A stretch of 64,000 bases of DNA, taken from the NCBI RefSeq assembly GCF_010093445.1, contig NZ_PDWW01000003.1, positions 124,001-188,000 on the forward strand. The letters run 5' to 3'. Both the position numbers and the translations under genes were made by a program. The notes below the pieces were generated by a model, which was not told the DNA's origin, did not search any database, and worked only from the letters and a program-made list of their open reading frames with translations. Positions 1 through 9,600 of the stretch are shown here, one piece after another. The stretch's first letter is position 1. Each line of letters opens with the position of its first letter. The stretch comes from Pseudoxanthomonas japonensis. GTDB lineage: Bacteria > Pseudomonadota > Gammaproteobacteria > Xanthomonadales > Xanthomonadaceae.

Positions 1-6
1 CCCCGA

Positions 7-36
7 CCGCGGCGCAGAGATGCGCCGCGGTTTGCA
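7..36 (+). terminator. Hairpin upstream of pnp, likely terminator of the preceding gene
   Basis: A perfect 10-bp stem (CCGCGGCGCA / TGCGCCGCGG) closes a GAGA tetraloop and is followed by a short T-rich stretch. In most proteobacteria rpsO lies just upstream of pnp, so this is probably the rpsO terminator or an rpsO-pnp processing hairpin. The upstream gene is outside the window. Confidence 0.55.
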
Positions 37-179
37 TTTCAGGGAACGGAATGCGCTGCATCCGCTGGCCGCATCGGGCCCGCCCCACACAGCATCACCG
101 GCCGGACGCATCCGGCCAGCCACACGCGACAAGGGTCGCGTGAGGTCCAACCCGCACAAGGCATCCCAAGGAAACCCCC

Positions 180-2288
180 GTGGCAAAAATCACCAAAACC
201 TTCCAGTACGGCAAGCACCAGGTCACCCTGGAAACCGGCGAAATCGCCCGTCAGGCCGGCGGCGCCGTCGTCGTCAAGTTCGACGACACCGTACTGCTGG
301 TCACCGCCGTGGCGGCGAAGTCGGCCCGCGAAGGCCAGGACTTCTTCCCGCTGACGGTCGACTACCAGGAGAAGTTCTACGCCGGCGGCCGCATCCCCGG
401 TGGCTTCTTCAAGCGCGAAGGTCGCGCGACCGAGAAGGAGACGCTGATCTCCCGCCTGATCGATCGCCCGCTGCGTCCGCTGTTCCCGGAAGAATTCCGC
501 AATGAAGTGCAGGTCATCGCCACGGTGATGTCGCTGAACCCGGAAATCGACGGCGACATCCCGGCGCTGATCGGCGCCTCCGCCGCCGTCGCCCTGACCG
601 GTGCGCCGTTCAACGGCCCGATCGGTGCCGCCAAGGTCGGCTACATCAACGGCGAGTACGTGTTGAATCCGACCGTCAGCGAACTGAAGGACTCCAAGCT
701 GGAGCTCGTCGTCGCCGGTACCTCGAATGCCGTGCTGATGGTCGAATCCGAAGCCGCCGAGCTGTCGGAAGACGTGATGCTGGGTGCGGTGATGTTCGGC
801 CATCGCGAAATGCAGAAGGTCATCCACATCATCAACGAGCTGGTCGTCGAAGCCGGCACCAAGAACTGGGACTGGTCCGCCCCGGCCAAGAACGAAGCGC
901 TGGTCTCCGCGCTGAAGGAAGCCGTGGGCACGCAGCTCGACGGCGCCTTCCAGGTGCGCGACAAGCTGCAGCGCCGCGACGCCATCTCGGCGATCAAGAA
1001 GGACGTGCTGGCGCAGCTGGCCGGCCGTGCGGAATCGGAAGGCTGGGCCACCGGCGCGCTGTCGAAGGAATTCGGCGAGCTGGAATACCAGACCATGCGC
1101 GGTTCCGTGCTGGCCACCAAGGTCCGCATCGACGGCCGTGCGCTGGACACCGTCCGCCCGATCTCCTCGAAGGTCAGCGTGCTGCCGCGCGTACACGGCT
1201 CCTCGCTGTTCACCCGTGGTGAGACGCAGGCGATCGTCGCCGTCACCCTCGGCACCGCCCGCGACGGCCAGGTGATCGACGCCGTTGGCGGCGAGTGGAA
1301 GGACCACTTCCTGTTCCATTACAACTTCCCCCCGTTCTCGGTGGGCGAAGCCGGCCGCATGATGGGCCCGAAGCGTCGCGAGATCGGCCACGGCCGCCTC
1401 GCCAAGCGCGGCGTGCTCGCCGTGATGCCGACGATGGAAGAATTCCCGTACACCATCCGCGTGGTCTCCGAAATCACCGAGTCGAATGGTTCGTCCTCCA
1501 TGGCCTCCGTCTGCGGCAGCTCGCTGGCGCTGATGGATGCCGGCGTGCCGATCAAGGCGCCGGTGGCCGGCATCGCGATGGGCCTGGTGAAGGAAGGCAA
1601 CGACTTCGTCGTGCTGAGCGACATCCTGGGTGACGAAGACCACCTGGGCGACATGGACTTCAAGGTGGCCGGTACCGCCAACGGCGTGTCCGCGCTGCAG
1701 ATGGACATCAAGATCGAAGGCATCACCGAAGAGATCATGAAGCAGGCGCTGACGCAGGCGAAGGCCGGCCGACTGCACATCCTGGGCGAGATGGCCCATG
1801 CGATGACCGCACCGCGCCAGGAGCTGAGCGAGTTCGCGCCGCGCCTGATCACCATCAAGATCCACCCCGACAAGATCCGTGAAGTGATCGGCAAGGGCGG
1901 TTCGGTGATCCAGGCGATCACCAAGGAAACCGGCACGCAGATCGACATCCAGGACGACGGCACCATCACCATCGCGTCGGTGAACGGCGCCGCCGGCCAG
2001 GCCGCCAAGGCCCGCATCGAGCAGATCACGTCCGACGTCGAGCCGGGCCGCATCTACGAAGGCAAGGTCGCCAAGATCATGGACTTCGGTGCGTTCGTCA
2101 CCATCCTGCCGGGCAAGGACGGCCTGGTGCACGTGTCGCAGATCTCCAACGACCGCGTCGAGAAGGTCAGCGACGCACTGAAGGAAGGAGACGTGGTCAA
2201 GGTCAAGGTGCTTGAAGTCGACAAGCAGGGCCGCATCCGCCTGTCGATCAAGGCCGTGGAAGAAGGCGAGGGCGTGTCGGCCGAGTAA
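180..2288 (+). CDS. pnp: Polyribonucleotide nucleotidyltransferase (PNPase)
   Basis: A 702-aa phosphorolytic 3'-5' exoribonuclease of the RNA degradosome, at the normal length for the family. Two RNase PH cores fill about residues 1-550. A KH domain with the IGKGG loop follows at about 560-620, and an S1 domain ([11 protein letters not shown]...DFGAFV...LVHVSQIS) at about 623-690. The catalytic second core carries [10 protein letters not shown] and the region around [15 protein letters not shown]. The start is GTG at 180 with AAGGA 7 nt upstream; GTG is a common pnp start. A strong terminator follows the stop codon, so pnp ends its own transcription unit. The assignment is secure. Confidence 0.98.
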   Translation: MAKITKTFQYGKHQVTLETGEIARQAGGAVVVKFDDTVLLVTAVAAKSAREGQDFFPLTVDYQEKFYAGGRIPGGFFKREGRATEKETLISRLIDRPLRPLFPEEFRNEVQVIATVMSLNPEIDGDIPALIGASAAVALTGAPFNGPIGAAKVGYINGEYVLNPTVSELKDSKLELVVAGTSNAVLMVESEAAELSEDVMLGAVMFGHREMQKVIHIINELVVEAGTKNWDWSAPAKNEALVSALKEAVGTQLDGAFQVRDKLQRRDAISAIKKDVLAQLAGRAESEGWATGALSKEFGELEYQTMRGSVLATKVRIDGRALDTVRPISSKVSVLPRVHGSSLFTRGETQAIVAVTLGTARDGQVIDAVGGEWKDHFLFHYNFPPFSVGEAGRMMGPKRREIGHGRLAKRGVLAVMPTMEEFPYTIRVVSEITESNGSSSMASVCGSSLALMDAGVPIKAPVAGIAMGLVKEGNDFVVLSDILGDEDHLGDMDFKVAGTANGVSALQMDIKIEGITEEIMKQALTQAKAGRLHILGEMAHAMTAPRQELSEFAPRLITIKIHPDKIREVIGKGGSVIQAITKETGTQIDIQDDGTITIASVNGAAGQAAKARIEQITSDVEPGRIYEGKVAKIMDFGAFVTILPGKDGLVHVSQISNDRVEKVSDALKEGDVVKVKVLEVDKQGRIRLSIKAVEEGEGVSAE

Positions 2289-2315
2289 GCCGCACGACAT
2301 CGCGACGTGTTACGG

Positions 2316-2342
2316 AAAAGCGGGCTTCGGCCCGCTTTTTCT
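2316..2342 (+). terminator. Rho-independent terminator of pnp
   Basis: The stem AAAGCGGGC / GCCCGCTTTT with a TTCG loop is followed by a T-rich run, 28 nt after the pnp stop. The same hairpin recurs after the outer-membrane barrel gene near 14.85 kb. Confidence 0.9.
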
Positions 2343-2893
2343 TTTGCGGCACTTGGTGACGCATTGCGTCTGATCGCGTCCGCACGCGTCCGTTCTACCT
2401 GCGACGGCGACGCGTCGCGGCATCTGTCCGTGGCGTGGCCGCGCGCGCCGGTTTTCCGACATGGGCGGCAGAAAGCCCGCGCACACCGCCGGCGCATTGC
2501 GTGACTGCCACGGGATCCGATGATGGCGATGCGGGAGGCATCGCTGCGCCTCCAGCCTTTGGTGGACGCCTTTCCGGCGCGCCGCATGCGATGTCTCCCA
2601 CGCCTGCGGGAGAAGCTTCTCCTTGGTGGCACCGGACTTGCATCGCGTCATGCGCCTGATCGATTCCGCGAAATTCATATTTCAGTTTTCGGTCTCATCG
2701 CCGATAATGGAACACGAGAAGGCAGGAGACGTGCGGCGGACTGCGCCGCGTCGCTCCAGCGAGGCAGACGTCCGCGCCGGCAAGTAGTGGATTCCTTCGG
2801 GGGAATGCGCCGGCGGACGTAGGTCATGGGGATTCGTCCGGCGGTCTGCGGGCGATGGCAACGAACGGGTTTTCGGGAACCCTGGGGACATCG
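2343..2893. other. Intergenic stretch with a structured 3' half
   Basis: No convincing gene is seen between the pnp terminator and the DUF3617 gene. An AT-richer patch holds GATAAT (2703-2708), a possible -10 element. Downstream, about 2725-2824 has several strong nested hairpins: GCGGCG/CGCCGC, TCGCT/AGCGA, and an outer ACGTCCGC-CCGG stem paired with CCGGCGGACGT around an ATTCC/GGAAT inner stem. This suggests a folded 5' leader. No known riboswitch consensus was recognised. Confidence 0.35.
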
Positions 2894-3529
2894 ATGGATT
2901 CGACAACAGGCGCGCTTTCGCGCGCCATGGCCGGCTTTTTGCGCGCGGCGAACACCCTTCATGCCGTCGATGGACGATGGCGGCTCGTTCCGATGCTGTT
3001 GCTGGCGCTGCTGCCTGCGCTGGCCTGGGCGTCCGGCGTCGACGCCGATCCCTACAAAGACTTGCCGGTGCGCAAGCCTGGCCTGTGGGAAGTGACGCTA
3101 CAGGCCCACGCTCCTTCGGGTGCTGGCGGCCGCGTGCAACCTGCGATGACCGTCCTGCATTGCACCGATGCGAACGCAGAGCGCGTCGTCCCCCTGTTCC
3201 TGCTTCCCGCGCGGGAAGGATGCGAGCGGATCACCGTGAGCAAGAACGCCGCACGCGGCGGCCACGATGTCGGCACTGTCTGCCGGTCGCATGGCCAGCG
3301 CGTCGATATGCGACTGACGCTGCGTGGCGACATGCAAACGCGCTACAGCGGCACCTACCGCATCCAGCAGCCGGGTTCTCCGTCGAACAACACGGACCAC
3401 GTCCCATTCGAGGGGCGTTGGCTCGGCCGCTGCAAGGCCGGCCAGCGCGCCGGCGACATGGTGCTGCCGAACGGCATCACGGTGAATCCGGTCGACGACG
3501 CGCGCCGCGCAAGCGGGCACGCGCATTGA
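2894..3529 (+). CDS. DUF3617-like exported protein
   Basis: About 211 aa. A hydrophobic signal (LLLALLPALAWAS) is followed by the KPGLWEVTL motif typical of DUF3617, a family of small exported proteobacterial proteins of unknown function. Four cysteines at spaced positions could form disulfides in the periplasm. The chosen ATG at 2894 has GGGGA 5 nt upstream. An ATG at 2855 and one at about 2930 in the same frame are alternatives, because even the chosen start gives a long n-region before the signal. The gene precedes the giant adhesin gene by 152 bp in the same direction, so it may share its promoter. No function is claimed. Confidence 0.7.
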   Translation: MDSTTGALSRAMAGFLRAANTLHAVDGRWRLVPMLLLALLPALAWASGVDADPYKDLPVRKPGLWEVTLQAHAPSGAGGRVQPAMTVLHCTDANAERVVPLFLLPAREGCERITVSKNAARGGHDVGTVCRSHGQRVDMRLTLRGDMQTRYSGTYRIQQPGSPSNNTDHVPFEGRWLGRCKAGQRAGDMVLPNGITVNPVDDARRASGHAH

Positions 3530-3681
3530 GCGGCCTCAGCGCCGTGGACGGGCCGCGCAATGCACTGCGCCGTCCGAGCCGCCATCCGGGCGTGACGCCA
3601 TGCCCACCACTTCATGCACAAGCCGCGCGGGTTTCGCACGCGTCGCTTTCTAACCTTTTTGCCTTCAGGACGGGACGGATC

Positions 3682-6600
3682 ATGCAGATTGCCGCGGTAC
3701 TACGGGGACGACGGATCGGGAAGACCGATCGACGGAAAGGCAGGAGCGGCGTCTTCGCTGCGTTCGCTTTGATGGCGCTGCTGGCGTTGTTCGCCCCGAC
3801 GGTGCATGCGCAGATCAAGAACGGTGGATTCGAGGCGCAGAACTTCTCCGAGTGGAAGCTGGAGCGCTACACCCGATCGAGCAGCGCGCTGACGACCGTG
3901 CCGCCGACCAACAGCAGCCAGCTGACGCTGGGTGCCGTGCAAGAGACCATTGCCAGTACCAATACAGTCAATACTGCGTTTGGCGGCAACGTCCGCATCC
4001 TCACCACCGCAGGCACTGCGGCCAACACAGGCGTCGATGGTGTCCGTTATCCGTTCTCCGGCACGGCATCCTCCCAGCTCGGTGGCAACGGCGCCCGTGC
4101 CGCCTACTCGATGGAGCAGGAAGCGACCATGGTGTTGAGCGACGTCGACCCGGTCGACGGCAAGGTCCATCTGCGCTTCGCGATGGCCCCCGTTCTCAAC
4201 AATCCCAACCATACCGCTGGCCAGCAGCCGTTCTTTTTCGTCGAAGTCATCAATCTGACGAAGGGCAACACCCAGCTCTTCCACACCTTCAACTATTCCA
4301 ACCAGTCGGGCATTCCCTGGCAGTCGTTCGGCAACTACCAGTTCACCAACTGGCAGGGTTTCGATATCTCGCCCGGCAATGGCCGGCTCGACGTGGGTGA
4401 CCAGATTCGGCTGAAAGTCTATGTGGCCAACTGTTCTGCTGGCGCCGCCGATCACACCGCCCAGGTCTACATGGACGTGTTCGGTTCCAAGATGCCGGGT
4501 CTCAGTGTCGCTGCCATCGGTCCATCCACCACCAAGCCCGGCGAGCAGGTCACGTACAACTACCACTACGTCAACAACTCCGGCGTCTACGCGTTGGGTT
4601 CGACGGTCCGACTCGCTGCGCCGTTCACCGAGAACGGTCTGCCGCTGACGTTCGTGCCTGGCAGCTGGCCGGCGACGTGCACCGGTCCGTTCACCGGCAC
4701 GGCACCGCGTGGCAACTACATCGACTGTCCCGTGGGCGACCTCGTGGCGGGCGCCGGTGGCAGCTTCCCGGTGACGTTCACCGTGCCCGCCGGCGCGGCC
4801 ACGACCGGTCCGAACAACGTCATCAACAACGGCGATTACGACGTTCGCGCGAACACGGTAAGTCCCTTCATCGGCCCGCTCGTCAAGACGACCATCTCGC
4901 CTGCGACGACGACCCTGATCGACCTGGGCGTCAGCGTCAGCAATGGCAGCGTGCCGTCCTATCTGGTGGGCGGCGCGGTGGCCTATACGGTCACGGTGAC
5001 CAACAACGGGCCGGTCGATGCCACTGGCGCGACCATCGCCCAGACCTTGAACGGCACGAGCGGCACGGCGAGCTGGAGTTGCGCGCCGGCCCCGGGGAGC
5101 ACGGCGACCTGCGGCGCGACCGGCAGCGGTTCCGGCCCCATCTCCACCGCGACGGCCAACCTGCCGGTCGGCCAGTCGCTGGTCTATACCGTCAGCGGCA
5201 TCACGGCCACGGCGGCGGGTACGCCGGTCGTGACGGTGGTCAGCGTCACGCCGCCCGCCGGCATGTCCGACAGCGTCTCGGCCAACAACACCGACGGCGT
5301 CAGCACACCGGTCAGCGCGGCGCAGCACCTGCTCACCGCCAACACGATCGGCGCGGGCTCCGGGCGCCTGAACGCCATTCCCGCGATCTATGCGTGTCCG
5401 TCCGGCGGCGCAAGGTCGGCCTGCAGTTCGGAGAATCTGGGTGAAGGCCAGGAGGCCTACCTGACCGCGGTGGCCGACAACGGTTCCATCTTCAAGGGCT
5501 GGACCGGCGGCTGCACCACGATCACGGGCAACGAATGCTACGTGCGGATGGGCACGCAGGACCTGGAGGTCACGGCCGAGTTCGCGACGGTCTGGATCGT
5601 GACGCCGAGCGTCACGGGCGGCACGCTGAACACATCATCGCCCCAGGTCGTGGAAGACGGGCAGGGCACCAGCTATACCTTCACGCCGACCACGCCTGGC
5701 CACATTCCGGTCATCACCACGCCGGGCGGCGCCAACACCTGCCAGGCCACATTGAGCGGCCCCACCGGTGGCGTGTACACCTACGACGTGACGCCCGTGA
5801 CGCAGGACTGCGCGTTCCACGTGGCGTTCGTCAGCCAGCCGAGGCTGGAGATCGCCAAGACCGCATCGGTCGTGGCGCCGGCGACGATCGCCATCGGTGT
5901 GCCGTTCGACTACACGATCACGGTGACCAATACCGGTGCGGCGGCGACGTCGGCGCCGGCGACGGTGACGGACGTGGTGCCGGCCGGCTTGACGATCGGC
6001 ACCTTGCCCGCGAACTGCGCGACCAATCCGTCGGGCAGCCAGACCGTGGAATGCACCATCGCCGCGGGTCTGTCGAACGTGGCGCCCGGCAATGCGGTGA
6101 GCTTCGTGATTCCGGTCACGCCGCAGGGCGCCATCAACAACACGACGGTATCGAACACAGCCAGCGTGACCGGCGGCGGCGATCCCGCCTGTGCGAGCGC
6201 AGGCAGTTGCGTCAGCACGCCGGTGGATACACCGGTGGTCGCCTCCAGCCTGGACATCGTCAAGAGCGGCCCGGCGACCGCCGTGATCGGCGTGCCGTAC
6301 GACTACACCTTCACCGTGACGAACAGCGGCACGGCGGCGACGTCGGTGATCGCGACGGTCACCGACGTGGTGCCGGCGGGACTGACCATCGGTACGCTGC
6401 CGGCCGGCTGCGTGACGAATCCGTCGGGCAGCCAGACCGTGGAGTGCACGATCGCGTCCGGGCTTTCGAATGCGGCGCCGGGCAATACGGTGAGCTACGT
6501 GATCCGCGTGACGCCGACGGCGGCCGCGGGCACCAGCGTGAGCAACACGGCCAGCGTGACCGGTGGTGGCGATCCGGATTGCGTCACCGGCTGCGACAGC

Positions 6601-9600
6601 CAGGCCGTGACCACGACGATCAATGCGCCCGCCCTGGACATCGCCAAGAGCGGACCGGCAACGGCCGTCACCGGGGTCCCGTTCGACTACACCATCACCG
6701 TGACCAACAGCGGCAATGCGGATGCGACGGCCGACGCTGTCGTGACCGATACGGTGCCGGCCAGCGTGGTGGTCAACAGCGCCACGCCGAACTGCACGAT
6801 CGTTGGGCAGGACGTGAGCTGCACCGTGGCCCTGGCGGACCTGCAGACCGGCGAACAGGCGACGATCACGATCAACGTCACGCCCGTGACGGCAGGCAAC
6901 GCGAACAACACGGCCAGCGTGACCGGCGGTGGCGATCCTGCCTGTACGGCGGGCTGCACCAGTCCGCCCGTCACCACGACGATCGACGCGCAGCTTGCGT
7001 CGATGACGCTGGTGAAGTCGGTGACCTCGACCGGTCCGTACGGCGTAGGCAGCGCGATCGCCTACCAGTTCATCGTGACCAACACCGGCAACGTGGCCCT
7101 GACGGGCGTCGTGGTGAACGACGCGCAGCTGGATGCGCCGGCCACGTGTCCGGTGACGACGCTGGCACCGGGTGCCAGCACGACCTGCACCGGCGTGCAC
7201 ACGGTGATCGCCGCCGAAGTGGCGGTGGGCAACGTGCACAACAGTGCGACGGTGACCGGCCAGCCGCCGACGCCGCCGGGCGGTCCGACGCCGCCGGCGG
7301 TGACCAGTCCGCCGAGCGTCGTGGATACCGCGACCGCGCAGGCGCCCGCGATGACCGTCGTGAAGTCGGTGACCTCGAGCGGTCCGTACGGCCTGGGCAG
7401 CGTGATCGCCTACCAGTTCGTGGTGACCAATACCGGTGACGTGACGCTGAGCGGCGTCGTCGTGAACGACGCGCTGCTGGATGGACCGGCCACGTGTCCG
7501 GCGACGACGCTGGCACCGGGCGCCAGCACGACCTGCACCGGCGTGCATACGGTGACCGCGGCCGAGGTGGCCGCGGGCCATGTGCACAACAGCGCGACGG
7601 TGACCGGCCAGCCGCCGACCCCCGCGGGTGGTACGCCGCCCACGCCCATCACCAGTCCGCCGAGCAGCGTGGACACGGCGACTGCGCAGAATCCCGCGCT
7701 GGGCCTCGTCAAGTCGGTCACCTCGACCGGTCCGTATGGCGTGGGCAGCGTGATCACCTACACCTTCGTGGTGACCAACACCGGTAACGTGAACCTGACG
7801 GGCGTGGTGGTGAACGACGCGCTGCTGGATGCGGCGGCGGTCTGTGCGGCGACGACGTTGGCGCCCGCGGCAAGCACGACCTGCACGGGGATGCACACCG
7901 TGACGGCGGCCGAAGTGGCGGTGGGCAACGTGCACAACAGTGCGACGGCCACCGGCCAGCCGCCGACCCCGCCGGGCGGCCCGACGCCGCCGACGGTGAC
8001 CAGTCCGCCGAGCGCGGTGGACACGGCGACCGAGCAGCTGCCGGCGATGACGGTGGTGAAGTCGGTCACGTCGACCGGTCCCTACAACACGGGCAGCGTG
8101 ATCGCCTACCAGTTCCTGGTGACCAACACCGGCAACGTGGTGCTCAGCGGCATCGTGGTGAACGACACGCAGCTGGATGCACCGGCCGTGTGTGCGTCGA
8201 CCACGCTGCAGCCGGGTGTGGACACCACTTGCACGGGCGTGCATACCGTGACGGCCGCGGAAGTGGCGGTCGGCAACGTGCGCAACACGGCGACGGTGAC
8301 CGGCCAGCCGCCGACCCCGCCGGGTGGCCCGACGCCGCCGACGATCACCAGTCCGCCGAGCACGGTGGACTCGGCGACCGAACAGCTGCCGGCCATGACG
8401 CTGCTGAAGTCGGTGACCTCGACCGGTCCGTACCGTGCGGGCAGCACGATCGCCTACCAGTTCGATGTGGAAAACACCGGCAACGTGGTGCTGACCAACG
8501 TGTCAGTGACCGACGCGCTGGCCGGCCTGAGTCCGCTGACCTATGCGTGGCCGGGCGTGGCCGGGCAGCTGCAGCCGGGTGAGAAGGTCGTGGCGAACGC
8601 GACCTACAACGTGACGCCTGACGATGTGCTGGCCGGCCAGGTGCGCAACAGCGCCACCGCCGCAGGCCAGCCGCCGACGCCGCCGGGCGGCACCACGCCG
8701 CCAGGCGTGAGCACGCCCTCCAGCAGCGTCGACACGGCCATCCTGCCGGTGGTGAATGCGGTGGACGATGTCCTGGCGCCCGTCGACGGCGCCCGTGGCA
8801 ACCCGTCGGCCGGCAACGCCTACGACAACGACGTGATCAACGGCGTGGCGGTGGACCCGTCGCGTATCACCGGCACGGTGACGACGCCGGCCACCTCCAT
8901 CAACGGCGGTCCGGTTCCGGTGATGGATCCGGCGTCGGGCGTGGTGAGCGTCCCGGCGGGAACGCCTGCCGGGACGTACACCATCGGCTACCGCATCTGC
9001 GAGACGCTGAATCCGGACAACTGCGACGACGCGGTGGTGTCGCTGACCGTGGTGGCCACGACGATCAATGCAGAGGAAGACACGTTCGTCCCGATCCGCA
9101 GCGGCACGGGCGGCACCTTGCCCAGCGTGCTGGGCAACGACACCCTGGGTGGCGGTCCCGCGCAGATCGGCCAGGTCACGCTGGTGCCGGGCGGTTCGCC
9201 GCACGCGGGACTGGTGATGAATCCGGACGGCACGGTGACGATCGCCGCGGGCACGCCGCCCGGGACGTATCGCTATCCGTACACCCTGTGCGAAGTGTTG
9301 AACCCGACCAACTGCGATACGGCCGATGCCGTCGTGGTGGTCAGTGGCGAAGCGCTGCTGCGCGTGACCAAGACCGCAGGCGTGCGCGACGTGCAGACCG
9401 GCGATCTGGTGCGCTACACCGTGACGGTCGAAAACCTGGGTGACGGTGCGCTGTCGAACGGCAGCATCATCGATACGCCGGCGGCCGGTCTCAGCTACGT
9501 GGAAGGTTCGCTGACGGTCAGCGATGGCGACAACGCCGCCACCGTGTCCGGCGAGCATCCTGTGCGTTTCGAAGGCCTGGACATCCCGGTCGGCGGCACG

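Noticed and set aside
39-2300. Long open frame antisense to pnp (about 750 codons)
   Set aside because: It mirrors pnp's GC-biased codon usage, has His/Arg/Asp/Leu-rich nonsense composition and no ribosome-binding site. It is a shadow of pnp.
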